Shown here in pieces: positions 33,083 through 45,179 of a stretch of DNA of 60,070 bases. The stretch is taken from assembly GCA_024811115.1 (NCBI GenBank), contig JAKOGH010000065.1, forward strand, positions 1 through 60,070, written 5' to 3'. How positions within the stretch are numbered: the first letter of the stretch is position 1; each line of letters starts with the position of its first letter. Made by a program: the position numbers and the translations under genes. Below the pieces are notes generated by a model. That model made no database searches and was not told where the DNA came from. It saw only the letters and a program-made list of their open reading frames with translations. Origin of the DNA: Terana coerulea. Taxonomy: Eukaryota > Basidiomycota > Agaricomycetes > Polyporales > Phanerochaetaceae.

Positions 33083-34089
33083 ATGTGGCGCACATGTCGG
33101 CGACACCTTTACACTGCCGCCTTGTTCACTGCATCAGACCTCAAAACGGTGCTTCTTCCCATTGTGCGATATCATCACTCCTTTGTCCTTTCAGACAGCT
33201 TAACCCATCGTAGACCGTCTTTGGCTGCGCTACTGCTCCCTTGTTCTCGTTTTCTCACCTTGTGCTGGGAGGGGTATGGATTTGGGCGCATCAGCTTATG
33301 TGCAATGTCTCAAATCAGGCCAGAGGTCATGATGAAGACACAGTAAACAAGCCCTGGAGGCCAATTCCGTCTGGACGCATAACTGAATCCCAGGCAGTTA
33401 TTCTGCGCTGGGCTTCGGTTGCGTTCTGCATCCTTTCTCGGCAATGCATGGAGAAGATCTCATTCCAGTCACCCTTGCTCTTGCTATTATCACCATCGCC
33501 TATGATGAGATAGGACTAGCTAAGCACTTTGTCGGGAAAAACTTGTGCAACATGGTAGGGTACACCGCATTTGAGGTAGGTGCAACGAAGCTTATGGGTA
33601 AGCATATCCGTCCAAATATCACCACTAGAGCTTAATCACATCTCTTCAAGGCTCCAGCCACAACATGGACAAAACATCAACAGTAGCCGTCTGCGTTAGC
33701 GGGGCCTTGCTCTTCAGCACGATTCAAGCTCAGGACTTTGCAGATGTTGAAGGGGATAAGAAATTAGGCCGCATGACGTTACCCATATACGCCCCTGAGG
33801 TTTCACGAGCGATGACGCTTGCTCTCGTCATCGCTTGGTCACTCTCTCTTTGCTGCTTTTGGGGGATTGGGCCGATGTGCAGCCTTCTGTTCATGACCCT
33901 CGGCACTTGTGTCGGCTTACGGTACTACATCCTGCGAGATCATAGCGCCGACAAGGCTTCATACATTCTCTACAACGTACGTTTTCCTCTTATCTCACAA
34001 GTTGCATTGCTGACTAATTTTCGCAGATTTGGTTAATGGCAGCTCATGTTCTCCCACTACATGTACGATACGGTGTTCTTTCACTCTGA
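33083..34089 (+). pseudogene. UbiA-family prenyltransferase with one probable frameshift
   Basis: Exons read HLYTAALFTASDLKTVLLPI, then (after an intron ending at 33227) TVFGCATAPLFSFSHLVLGG, WIWAHQLMCNVSNQARGHDE and DTVNKPWRPIPSGRI. The NxxxGxxED block is the first Asp-rich, Mg-diphosphate site of the family. After IPVTLALAIITIAYDEIGLA and GYTAFEVGATKLMG comes an intron (to 33652), SSHNMDKTSTVAV and the second Asp-rich site IQAQDFADVEGDKKLGR. A last exon ends HVLPLHVRYGVLSL with TGA at 34087. A base seems missing near 33437, between CIL and SAMHGED, so the copy may be inactive. UbiA enzymes are membrane proteins that transfer or cyclise prenyl chains; in mushrooms they often sit in meroterpenoid or terpenoid clusters. 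Confidence 0.8.
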
Positions 34090-34405
34090 GCTTTTCATTG
34101 TCCATCAAGCAATAGCGAACACTTTGCTGTTTCGGCCTGCTTATCATTCTTATGAACACCGTTATGGCACCTTCATCAAATAAACACCCGTAAGAGAAGT
34201 ATGGGCTGACATTCCACGAGCTTCTCGAGTGTGATAACAGAATGGAAACGTATAGGTGGTGGATGAACATCAACCTCTATAATCATGGCACATGTGTAGA
34301 GGAGCCTACACGAATTACGATTATGAGGAAACTTGAGATTAACAGCGAGCTTGCAGTACGAAACCATCCCTTCAATTGCGGGCCCGCCTCGGGGCATATA
34401 CCATT

Positions 34406-35218
34406 CTAACGCTGGCGCTCGATGAGCGGGGTCTGGCTTTTGCGGTTAAGCGCATACACCCGCGGCGTGACGCCGGGCATCTGGGCCAGCTGAGACAGGG
34501 GGCTTGAACCCAGCTTCCAGTTGTCCCGCTGGCGAAAAGAACTTCGTGCGTAGGTGTAGTTGTCGAGGGCGTGTGCTTCGGCAGATTTAGCGTGTACTTC
34601 TCGACCATCTCATGCATAGCAGCGATCGCGCGCTCCTTGTCCGAACCACTTGAGTTTTCGATGTTGGCAAAACCAGATACGAAAAAGGCTAGGGAGGCAA
34701 CTGTCGGGTTCTGGTAGACGAAGTTGGTAGGACGCGTGCGCGTGTTGACTTCGGTGGTGTCGCGCAGAGCATGAAGGAGTGAGTTTCGAATCCACGTCGC
34801 CTCGAGACTGGCGTATCGAAATCAGCACAAGGTTAGCTAGGCATTGCCGCAGAGCATACCTGTCGCATCCATGCTGAAAGATGTCGTCGTCGTCGTCCAG
34901 CGCGTGCTCTATCGCCCGTGTGACGACCGCAGATACACAGTCTCGCGCGATAGAGTATGTCCAGCTCGCCGGAGGAGCGACTTCCACTACCGTGGAGCTG
35001 GCCGCTGCGGCATACATGGCCTCGATCTCCTCCGCGTACTCGTCGATATTGGCAGGCCGACGAGGTGTGCTCTTGGTGGTGTAGGTGATGGGCTTGTGTG
35101 GCAAAGCAACCATGATTATCTCAAAGTTGCGACTCTATCAGATGCTGCATATATGCGCTCATGTTTATATATTCTCACCTCCTTGAATAGCCTTGAGTGC
35201 TGAGGGCATGCTCATTCG
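34406..35218 (-). pseudogene. Fragment of an adenylate-forming reductase (carrier and start of reductase domain)
   Basis: On the minus strand: RPTVERTNEHA, then out of frame PQHSRLFKE, an intron, KPITYTTKSTPRRPANIDEY (end of an adenylation domain), and DDDDIFQHGCD spliced to SLEATWIRNSLLHAL. This last join contains the phosphopantetheine Ser of the carrier domain. It then runs through NFVYQNPTVASLAFFVSG into LFASGTTGS and RVYALNRKSQTPLIERQR, the start of the NAD-binding thioester reductase, and hits a TAG at 34406. The adenylation core and most of the reductase are absent, and at least two 1-nt frameshifts are visible. It is a paralogue of the gene at 38337-42324, not part of it. Confidence 0.8.
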
Positions 35219-37439
35219 TCCGCTCGACAGTCGGCCTGGTAAGTGATATGAAATATATTCTTGCTTAGTCGTTTCCGTTTAAGTTGTTACTAAACTACAC
35301 TCACCTTTGGTTTACCTTGACGCGTGAACGAAACCGATGCTTGCTGTTGTTAGCACGAGCTACATGCAACCCTTGCGAAGCCACCAGGTCTTTAGGGCGC
35401 GGCGTGCTAGTCTTTCGCGGAGCCTGAGGAGCGCGGTCAGACAACAGTCAGTAGCGCACGAGACAACACTTACCTATCAAAACCGGTCACGAGTAAACCC
35501 TCGCAGATATTGTTGAGGATCCTCCATGCACATACGATATGGTGCTCTCGACGTGGTGGTCGTCTGCAGGTTTAGTTTAGACGCGCTAGTAATTCTTGGC
35601 GTTGGCGCTTGCCTCTTCACGCTTTCCAGCTTGCTCCCAACCTTCACCATCCTGTCCTTGATGACGACACCAATGGCTACCATTCGTATATATATCCAGT
35701 GGACGCATCCACAAACGACTTCATGCCTTTGACTTGTCATCATCGAGCTGCTGGAGCGATTCTTGGCTGGCAGCCACACCGATCCTGTGTTCCAACACCG
35801 CCATGCCCAAGATGTGTGAACCGGACTAGACCTAGATTGGATTGTATGCGAAGCAGGGAGAAACCCTTCAGCATATTCTAAGTGCGTTGACTCTTGGTGT
35901 CTGCTGACTCATCGCTAAATCGGCCGCGAACGTACAGATACCTCATGAAAGCACGCCAGCGAAGATTCAACTGGTATCTTCCACTTGCCCTCCACGCACA
36001 GAGCCGACTCATGCGCATGAAACACACGGAAAGCTCCACGCGCCTATCGTTTGCAGATGCAGAGATCGCGCTGGCCGTATTTGTGGCGTCACCGATCGCA
36101 TTGCTGCGTGCAAGGTCGTACCTATCCTAACGACTACTGACACCGTCGTCGCATCACGATCTTGGCCAGAAGCCCAAACCAATGAGACGCTCAGTATCCC
36201 TCCTGCCGGTCATCGACACATTGTACAGTGGTGCTTCGGGCGCTGGAGGGTCGGAGAAGAGGAGGGAGGATCTGCTGAAAGACGCGCGAGTTGAGGAGTT
36301 AAAAGATGGAGCTGCTTTGGTACCGCTTTGGTATCGAAGGTACGCGCCGCGGCTGATTATGCCATCACAACAATGCCAATTATTTTCTAGGTATCCAGAC
36401 AGGCCTGAACGGCGACGGCCTGGTGTATCCCCCGTGCCCATTCGGTGCGCCATCGTCCTGCAAGCCTCATTTTCCAACTCATACTGTGTTCCGGACTCTC
36501 GAATCCTTGGCCTCCATCCCTTTGAGGTGAAGGCTCGACTCTCCGGTGGTTCACATACGAACATCGTCTGCATGACTTTTGCGCATTGCATTCTGCTACC
36601 CGGCGCAGCCAGCTCATACCTGCTACACATGTACCCTCTTCACATTGTGTCACCAAGCTCGCATATCCCCCCCCCCCCCCCCCCCCCTAGTACTTTGTAC
36701 AACACGCGTCTATACCGTCAACGAGTCGCGCTTGTTCGAATGGAAAGCTTTTACGCCATACCAGGACATGCAAATCCATTATGTTTGCTGCGAACCCCAA
36801 CGTCTCTGTTTTGGCCTCGCAAATGCTCTAGCCTGTTCACCAGATCACTGCTGGCCTCACTTCACATCACGTTGCGGTGGACTGTTCTTCGACGTGTTCG
36901 ATCAAGCGATGTTCGTGCGCCCTTTGCTTCTGTGTTTGGCGTGTATCTATCTTTCGCGCTCTTGAAGGGCGCTGTTCCATGTGGCTGGTCTGTTCCACTG
37001 TAGGCCCGTCGCGCGACGGGCGGTGCCGTGTACAGACCTGCAGGCATGTTCGAGCGACTGTCCAAGCTTGGCGCTTTTTACGGAGCGCGGCTCATGGCTC
37101 GACTCCGCGGATCGTAACCTTGCTCACCCGTAGCCGAGCCGTTACTGAATACTCGCAGGACAGTCTACACAATGAGTTGCAATGGCCCGACAGTGCCGAT
37201 ATGCCTCTTAGTAGGTATGCCTTTTGTTCGCTGCAAATTCATGTATTGCTGATAAGCAATATGTAGGACCATGGACGCACACAGGGCTCGTCAACGTAAG
37301 CACAAGTGTGCGCAAACGCCTCTCGATCAATGTTCATTACGCCGCTGGTCCGCCTCGGAACACTCGACACAAGCACCTCGACTGGTTATCATAATCTCCT
37401 CACCCCTGTGTATTCGCCCCGTCCCGCCAAGTATCAACA
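35219..37439. other. No recognised gene; degenerate coding-like frames
   Basis: A minus-strand frame at 35477-35779 (with ASKLNLQTTTTSRAPYRM) and overlapping frames at 36154-37003 look partly protein-like, but no family could be named. Given the dead genes on both sides, they may be further cluster remnants. Confidence 0.3.
36667..36687 (+). repeat. Poly-C tract of 21 bases
   Basis: An uninterrupted run of 21 C's is unusual in fungal DNA. Its length is likely to vary and to be prone to assembly error. Frames crossing it encode only artefactual poly-Pro. Confidence 0.9.
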
Positions 37440-37650
37440 AAACGAAATGGCGCACGCACTGTGTACCCCTCAAACGCGTTGTCATCCTTGACCGCGTGCG
37501 GTAGCGCGAGCGGCCTGACGGGCAGCCAACGTAGGACTTCCTAGACGACGGCGAGCATGCCCGGGAGCGCGGCGAAGTCCGCCAAGGCCGGCAGGCGGTG
37601 AGGCTCGACGACGCCCTTGAGCTCGGCCTGCGCTGCGGCGCGCGCACGGT
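37440..37650 (-). pseudogene. Cytochrome P450 fragment (K-helix region)
   Basis: One minus-strand frame reads AQAELKGVVEPHRLPALADF, then ALPGMLAVV, a TAG stop, EVLRWLPVRPLALPHAVKDD and NAFEGYTV. EVLRW is the ExxR of the P450 K helix. The stop sits where Lys, Gln or Arg normally precedes this Glu. No heme-binding Cys loop follows, so only this fragment remains. It is very GC-rich compared with its surroundings. Confidence 0.7.
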
Positions 37651-38336
37651 CGTTCTCTTAACCACGATTCCACTTAACCCATGACATTTGCCTAACTGTG
37701 ACGCAAACCGTCTCGTGTATTTGACGACATTGCGCGTAGGCTTCTCAAACTGATGCTCCAGCTGTAGAGCCGGGACACGAAGGTCTCTGGGCGACATTTG
37801 GATGTCACTACGGCGATACGCCTGTGGGCGAACCCGTGTACTCAGACCGGCTGAAGACTCCCAGAGTTGAACGCCACAAAGCCGCAGTGGCCAGGCAGCA
37901 CCTGCATTCGGCAAGAAGCTTAGGCGCACCAAGCCAGGTGTCCACATTTCTCGCAATCAGTCAACTGATGACTCATTGCATCCCGAACCACTATATAGTC
38001 ATACTTATGTTGAAGCTCTACGCAGAGGAGGAACATCAGAATATATTTCATGGCCAATAACGAGGCGGCACTTGGGCGCTTTAATTCCGGGGAGCATAGA
38101 CACGAGGCAGATATGCCTGCATAAGGCACGTAGTGTCTCAAACCATTCTTTCTCGGGTTGAGGATCATATGGTATGGTCCACAGAGTATGTGCAAATAAT
38201 GCTGAGGCTTAGAATTAGATCCCCCAGGCTGGTTGCAATGCAATACAGAGGTATATTGACACAGCTACTGCACGCATAACATCTACATCAATGTTAGCGA
38301 GGCTTCACTGCTTTATTTTATCACCTGATTGAGGAG

Positions 38337-41300
38337 CTAGATGAACCCCTGCGCTTTCCAGTACTTCACCCACATATACACATGGTCATGGGACACTGGG
38401 CCTAATTCTCGCAAGGCATTAGAAGAGGACTTGAGTGCCGATGTCTGGTAAAGTGCGTCGGCATTGCCGTCTCCCTCGTGGGCGAGACTGCTGCGTCGTC
38501 AGATGTCGCCTCCACCGGAGAAATTTGAGGAGCTTCAGAGCCGGCTGTGATGCAATTTCAGCCCCTGTGAATGCATAGTAAACATGAGACTCACTACACG
38601 ACTGAAGTCGTCTTCATTTGCTGCCATAGCTATCCCATCCAGTCGGGCCAGCCATTGTTGCATTGGGACCATTGCAAAAGACGTCCCCAATGCGCTGTTC
38701 AAATCTCCCGCCACTATGCTCCATACTGTTGGCCGGGGATGGACAAAGTTGACGAACGCGGGCAGATTAGCGGGAGACGTAACCCAACTGGCAAAAGCAC
38801 GCCCAATAAAGTCCATTGGCACCCATGAAACAGACTGGAACAACAGACGTCAGGAGGGGTAATATTCATGAGCCAAAGACCATTACCTCGCTGAGCTGCG
38901 GAGGCACCCCAAAGCCAAGCTGGATTTGACGACAATCGGAAACCAGTCTTGCGTGCCCCATGCTCCTGTTTGCAGGGACCCGCATGCTTGTCCTAGTCGC
39001 ACAGTAAGAGCGGCGACCCCTAGCTCACCTGCCTTCTCGAGCATCTGCATATGCGATTATTAAGTGGCTATAGTATATCGAGGGGACGAAGCGCGTACGT
39101 GTTCAGCAACAAATTTGGACGCAGCGTACCCAGAGGAGGTAGCGAGACGCGGCTCATCAAGAGCGTGTTCGGGAACCCGGCCATTCGATGGTTTCCATTT
39201 GGCCGTAACGCTTATGGACGAGGTGAAAATTAGCTTGATGGTGCGAGTCGTAGTTGCACAGATGTCGATGAGGGACCGGAGCATTGAAAGATGCCCCTCG
39301 ATACGCGCGGAGCGTAGATTGAAGTTAACCGGCCAGGCGCAGTGGATGATGTTCGTGAACGGAGTTGACGATCTATAGTTATCCGGAATGAGAAAATGCA
39401 GAATGAAAGAGCCAGATAATTGCTGACCTGATTGTACCGAGCAGCGTCCAGGCCAAAATGATTTTGTGCAATGTCGCCACTCAAGCAGACCAGCTTTTCG
39501 TCATCCAGCGGCTCGACGGGTAACATGCGGAACTCAAATACTGTCTTCAACCTGACCTGAGGGTCGGCGGACAGTCGATTCACAGCGAAGACACGAGCGA
39601 CCTTGGTGTCGGAGAGAAGGGCGGCGAGAATATGGGACCCGACGTTGCCGGTGGCGCCAGTCAAGAGCACGACGATATCTCGTGGTTCTGGAGGAGCGGT
39701 TGCAACCTTGCGAGCCTGCATACCGGTCGTGAAGCGTGCAACTAGCTGCTCGATCTCTTCCACTTGGATGCCCGGTGGCGTCTCTGCATGCTCGAGGTCA
39801 TCGGCCAACCGCACCATGCTGGCAATGACAGCCGCGAGCTCATGAATAGTGGGGTACTCAAAAACGAGATTTGAAGGAATCCTCGCCGCCACACGCAAAG
39901 CCGCCCTGCTGCCTAGAGGATTTCAGGGCTCCGATGACGCCGGTTTCGAAGGAAGGTGGCGCTCAAGCTACAGCGTGACTGTCAGCCAGCGTATAGGTCG
40001 CACGAATAGAACGTACCTGTCAAAACCCTGGTCGAATAGATTGGCGGGGGCCAACCCTACTACTCCAGTATTCACAGACTGCGCGAGTTCAACAAGCCAC
40101 GGTCGGAGGTCCTCTTCGCTCCAAGATAGCGGCGGATTGACGTCGTGAGCACCAGAGCTATTTACCACGGTCTCGTACCTAAGACTCTGGTTAGCCCTAT
40201 CGAACCCTGCATAAAATAATTTCTCACAAATTCTCGATCTCGTTTGCATACGCCGGAAAGAGCCTGTTTGCGGATAATTGTGCCCTTACCTGCACGAGGC
40301 AATGACCGATCGGGGCGGGTCGTAATGACCATCTCCTTGAAGATCCTGGCAAACGTTGGTGCATTTGCGTTGGCTTGATCGATAGTGGGCCTGAGTGGCT
40401 GTCAGAGCATGCTTGCCATGTCAAAGCTCGCACTCACCAGATTGCATTGCGGAAGAGCGCTAAGGCGATGTCGTCGTTGGGATCGAAGGAAGTAGCGGGC
40501 TCAATCAAGACCCCCGCCTGCTCTCGCTGACGGCCGAACATCATACATCCCGCAACCAGGGGCTGGCGCCGATGTGACCTTCCTGCTGCAAAGGTACAAT
40601 CTTCTCTCCTGAAATGCGCCACATTAGTCGAAGAAGAACCAAGATCGTACATGGACGGACCTGTCACCAGTGTGATCACGTCATCCTTGCGTCCAACACT
40701 ATTCACAGACGTCAAGACGTGAAGAAGCAAGCTATGACTGTAGCGGCTTACATTTTCCAGAGCCCATCCCTGGTCGGATGCGGCTCGAACAAATCAGCGG
40801 TTGCAAACGCCCTTTCTCCGGGCACGTTGTGCGCAGCGAGCAGGTACTTATCATTCTCCTGCGGTCAGTTATCAGTATAGCGGACACCGGCGAAGCTGAC
40901 CATGCGCACCGTGATAACTAGCTCGTACGTCCCGTCTCCTTGAGGCTCCCATCGCACAGTCGCCGCCGCGGATAGCCGCTTGTAATCCCAATCGGCATCA
41001 ATGTTCATAGGAGCTAGGGGCCCCGGCGCATCGTCCCATGGGCCTTTCATTGGTCCGCCAAATTCCGTCCCACCGTACCCGGCGAACATTCGGATACCCT
41101 CTTCGACCATTTTGTTTCCAACAGTGAGGGGTAGCGGCCCGCCCCCGTAGATCTGCAGTTCATTCAGCGGGATGCAGCGCAGAATACAATGTTTGCCCAC
41201 CAATAGATCCAGAGACTTGATATATTTCATGATCTGGGGTGATTGATACCACGCCTATGCGCATTTAATTGAGCAAGCACATTTAATTTAGCAGGAGCGC

Positions 41301-42324
41301 CCTCTGAGATGTGCACATCCACTCACCGTTACAATTGAGGGCACTGTATACAGCGCCCGGCAGCCCGTCAGTTTGGACACTTCATACATGCTTTGGGCAT
41401 CAGGAACGACAGGTGATGCCGGATGTTGAGGGGTGTATACGCCCATAAAGTTGGAGGTGAGAAGTGGGAAGCAAAGCTGTGCGGTGAAGCCCATGGTGTG
41501 AAAGGTCGGCAGACCCATGGTAGCAAAGCAGACACCCCTAGCGCGAGCATCCTTGACATAGCCTGGTGGATAAGCAATTAGTGCCCCTCTAGCGACGAAA
41601 TTCAATGCAAAATATCAACGCACTGCGAGTCATCCACGTCCACAAGTACTTCTGAGTGAAGGGGATCGACTTCGGAAGGCCGGTGGATCCAGATGAGTGG
41701 ATGTACAGAACCGCTGGCGGTCTGAAGAGTCAGAAGCACCTTGACGAGGATATGGCATACTTGTAATATCTGGCGTGGCTTCAGCCTTGGCGAAGGCCGG
41801 AAAGACCATCTCTAGCGACGGAAAGTCTTCCAATTGAATAGGTACACCCTTGCTCGCCATGGCAGCGTGGACCTGCGACGCGAGTGCTGACGTAGAAGCT
41901 TGGATAATAACGCGGTAGCTGTTACTGGCTTCCAGCATATTGCAGATGGCTTCGACTGAATTCCTGGGCGACATGGGGAATGGCTGTGCCTTGATTAGAA
42001 GAACATTCTACCATATCAACGCCGATACTCACCGCCAGTCCTGCCCTAAAAGCCCCAAAAGTCCCGCAACGTATAGCACGATGTCTGTGTGCAGGAGTAG
42101 AGCCACGACCTCTCCATCCCGCCCCGTGCGCTTGGGCCGAAATACATGAGCTACGAGATGGCTTGCACGGTCCAAGTCACCGAAAGTTAAGGAATCGACC
42201 TTGGACGAGTTGTGCGGGAAGGAAATACGGCCCATGGCGAGTTTTCGTTATACCGAGCTTGGAAGTCAGAGAACTCGGGGAGTGTACGGATCGAGCCGTC
42301 AAGAGGGGGCAAAACAGGCGGCAT
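38337..42324 (-). pseudogene. Adenylate-forming reductase (A-T-R, NRPS-like), full length but frameshifted
   Basis: From ATG 42324: MPPVLPPLDGSIRTLPEF, then in another frame SKVDSLTFGDLDRASHLVA. The adenylation domain has YIHSSGSTGLPKSIPFTQK (P-loop, about 41700), MGLPTFHTMGFTAQLCFPLL, IYGGGPLPLTVG, MFAGYGGTEFGGPMKG and WKMVGRKDDVITLVTG. The carrier motif GFDSLSATFLRNR (about 40000, spliced) holds the phosphopantetheine Ser. The reductase starts VVLLTGATGNVGSHILAAL with RVFAVNRLS, and the C-terminus is HVYMWVKYWKAQGFI then TAG at 38337. One-base shifts are evident near 42225, 41722, 39935 and 39910, and probably near 38490. Intact enzymes reduce carboxylic acids to aldehydes using ATP and NADPH. 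Expression is probably that of a relic. Confidence 0.85.
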
Positions 42325-43136
42325 TGTTGCGAAACGTCGGCGACCGGTGTGTTCGCAGTGCGAGGGAGTTGCTCTCCAAGTACCGAAGCTTCAGAGACTG
42401 TTATCGAACGATCTTTACATGATCAAGCCACAATGCGCAGTCGTCAGTTTAGAAACTGGAGCGATGAGGTTTATATTTGACTTACGGAAGAGCGCAGAGG
42501 AGTGCACGGAGCTGCGCTCACCCTGCACGTACAACCAAAGCCCCATTAAGTCGCGAGTAGCCAGATTAGCACAGCTACTACGCACCAACCTAGCATCCCG
42601 TCAGGCGTTCTTCAGGCGTTCGACTGCCTAGCGTCCCTAAAGATCGCAATGACATGCCGCGGGACGCCAGCGGGACCATTGCTGCCCCCGCACCGTTGCC
42701 GCACCTACAATCTTACACATCAGCAAAGTTGCATTGGCGCTGAGCGGTACTGACAGGTACTGATGAAGCCATCTCAGCGCGCTTCAGTCCCTTCAGTGCC
42801 GTCAGCGCCCGCCAGTCTCAGTAGTCGTTTTGAGCGCTCTCAGATGTTTTTGACCCCTCTTGCATCTGACTCTTGCAGCAAAGCTTCGGTGAGTAAACCA
42901 TCATCATTCACGTCCAGCATAGTTTATGAAACATGAGGAACTAAGAGAATACAAAATCTAGTAAAAGTCCGGCTTCAGCAGGGCTCGAACTTCGGTTCCA
43001 AACCGTTCGTCAGTGCTCTCAGTGCTCGTCAGCGCTCATCAGTCGTCAGCGCTTGTACGTTTTGCTGATGCAATTGTCGGTCGGGCCTCGTGTTCCCGCA
43101 ATCGAGGACGCCACCGTTTCGATAATGGAATGGTAG
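42325..43136. other. No gene; TCAGCGC-rich stretch
   Basis: Between about 42740 and 43060 the words CAGCGC, CAGTGC and CAGTC recur many times at short spacing, resembling a decayed subterminal repeat array. No ORF with recognisable motifs is present. Confidence 0.4.
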
Positions 43137-43198
43137 GCTCGTTCCCTGCCGCTACGGGCCACCGGACCGGAGGGCTGCGGGTCACCGAAGCGGCTGGG

Positions 43199-43740
43199 AT
43201 ACAGTCTCTTTCATATTATTCTGCAGTCGACCGATTTTTCCGCCTTGTTTGGTTCGCACAAACAAATCCCTTACAAGGTAACGCATCACGTCACCCATGT
43301 CATGTCATGGCTGCTGGCCTTCTGAGCCAAAGGCATGCCGGCGGGGTGAAGGGGTGTGTAGGACTTGAAGATGTTATATTAAACTTGCTCTAATATACAG
43401 TAGCAGAAATATCTGTGTCCTTTGGTGGTTCCCGCCGAATGAACAGGCTCATCAGCAGCAACCTTTGGATCCAGGGTCACGTCCCGCTCCTCCAACAGGC
43501 TTGTATCTCTGGTGAGGTCAATCCCTTCTCCAAGAAGACTGCGAGACAAGCCTGAGTGATCCGGTTCTTACCATCTGTTTGCAGCATGCGAAGCCTGTAC
43601 ACTCTTGCAGCTCTACGCACCTCAGCAGACATAGTGTAATATCGGTGACGTGTGGTATTGCCTTTTAAGGGATTTGTTTGTGCAAACCAAACAAAGCGGA
43701 AAAATCGGTCGACTGCAGAATAATATGAAAGAGACTGTAT
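43199..43740. repeat. Inverted repeat with 78-bp arms
   Basis: The arm at 43199-43277 (starting ATACAGTCTCTTTCATATTA) returns reverse-complemented at 43663-43740 with only a few transitions. The arms are about 385 bp apart. Translated outward, both arms give SYYSAVDRFFR followed by VWFAQTNPL, differing by one residue in between. The arrangement is that of a foldback element or of two fragments of one repeat in opposite orientation. Confidence 0.75.
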
Positions 43741-43744
43741 TCCG

Positions 43745-44652
43745 TCGCCATAACATGCACCCCCTTTAGCGCCCGCCAAGAGTGCAGATGCGTCGGACTT
43801 AGCGAAATCGCGAAGGGCTCTCAGACACGAAATCCAGTACCTATCCAGCGCAACCCTCCGGAAACCAAAATAAACATCATAGATCACTTGTACAACATTA
43901 TAAAAGCCATTTCTATCAGTATTTGTACAGCTCTATCGAGGGCTTGGAGAAGGCAGTCGTCCCGGACGCACTTCTGCAAGGGTTTATTGATCTTGCCGGC
44001 CCCTCGCGCGAATACAACGCTCTATTCGTGCGATTACGTGACCGCCGGAAGCTCACGCCGCTCATTGGAAAACCGCTTATGCAGGTCAACGTCGCCGCGC
44101 TTGACAAAACTCAAACTCAATCATCTGGCAGCACGACGTTCTCCGCCTCAGACATGCAAGTTGATCCCATTCCCTGCGTGCCGACAACTCACTGTCCTTC
44201 GTCGACCTCAACGATCCTGTACAGGCCCCCGTTCCTCCTCCTATGGCAACCTCTCAGCAGCCCACCATCGACGCCGAGAATGCTGCTGACAGTGCCAGCA
44301 ATTCCGGTAGCGAATCGGACTCTAGCGGTGAAGTTCCTTTGTCACTGTCGCGCTCTGTAGCTTCATTGGGTCTTAGCCAGAGCAGCGACGAAGACGAGCA
44401 TTTGGTGTACAGCCATGAGGATTGGGACAGGTTATTAGAGCACGAGGACGTATTCAGCCTGGATACTTGGGAAGATGTTGCTTTTGACATGGATTGATAC
44501 ATGTATGTAGGCTAGGTACAAAGAATGGCTGGGACTGAAGCTAGGAGACGGGCTTGCTCTATCTACTGACTGAGAGCAGAACGCGCGATTTCGCTAAGTC
44601 CGACGCATCTGCAGTCTTGGCTGGCGCTAAAAGGGGGGTGCATGGTTTGGGG
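43745..44652. repeat. Second inverted repeat pair (43745-43830 and 44567-44652)
   Basis: The sequence around CGATTTCGCTAAGTCCGACG at 44589 (plus strand) occurs on the minus strand at about 43815. Both translate to FAKSDASA followed by LAGAK. On the minus strand this module is contiguous with the 43663-43740 arm, so the original repeat unit was probably longer than either surviving piece. Confidence 0.7.
43923..44497 (+). CDS. Unrecognised protein with Ser-rich, acidic C-terminus
   Basis: A frame from 43923 reads YSSIEGLEKAVVPDALLQGF and LIGKPLMQVNVAALDKTQTQ. A second frame, probably joined by an intron near 44150-44180, reads LSFVDLNDPVQAPVPPPM, a long Ser/Asp/Glu tail and WEDVAFDMD with TGA at 44495. 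The acidic Ser-rich tail resembles accessory ORFs of fungal transposons, and the gene lies between two inverted repeat modules. The family is unknown, and the start and splice sites are tentative. Confidence 0.35.
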
Positions 44653-45179
44653 CCCGGGATATCCCAGTCCGTTCGCGAAGCTCACGTCCTTCGGAGGTCC
44701 GGCCGGCCCGGACCTTCCCGTTCTGAGGAACCAAGGACCAGTGAATTTCAGCGAACGGTACAGGTAAGCGAGTCTAATGGAATGGCTACTTCCAAGGAAG
44801 GTCCGAATATCTGCTCGCAACGGCTCATGAGTACATTTTGCAGAGCATGTGCATGAGGGACAGTAAGCTCTTAAACTCACCGCATGACATGTAGCTATGT
44901 CCGAGATCATGCATTGAAGTCGGCAAATCCTCCACATTGGACATAAGCTAACAATGTCCTGAGCAGCCGCCACGGCGCCAGCAGTCACCCTGTCCACCCC
45001 CTCTCAGAAAATGGCGCTTTGGATTCAAAAAGGTACAGTGCAAGACTATCGGACAAGAACGTAAGGTGCGTTAAGCAGAATGAGAAGATGTCGGTACTCA
45101 CTACACATCCTCCTAGCTGTGATGTATTTGGTGCAAGTGGCAGCATGCATAGAGGCGTCCGATCACCAAGCCGGCTGAG

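Noticed and set aside
37327..37956. 209-codon minus-strand ORF
   Set aside because: It overlaps the P450 fragment in a different frame; the P450 K-helix frame explains the coding signal.
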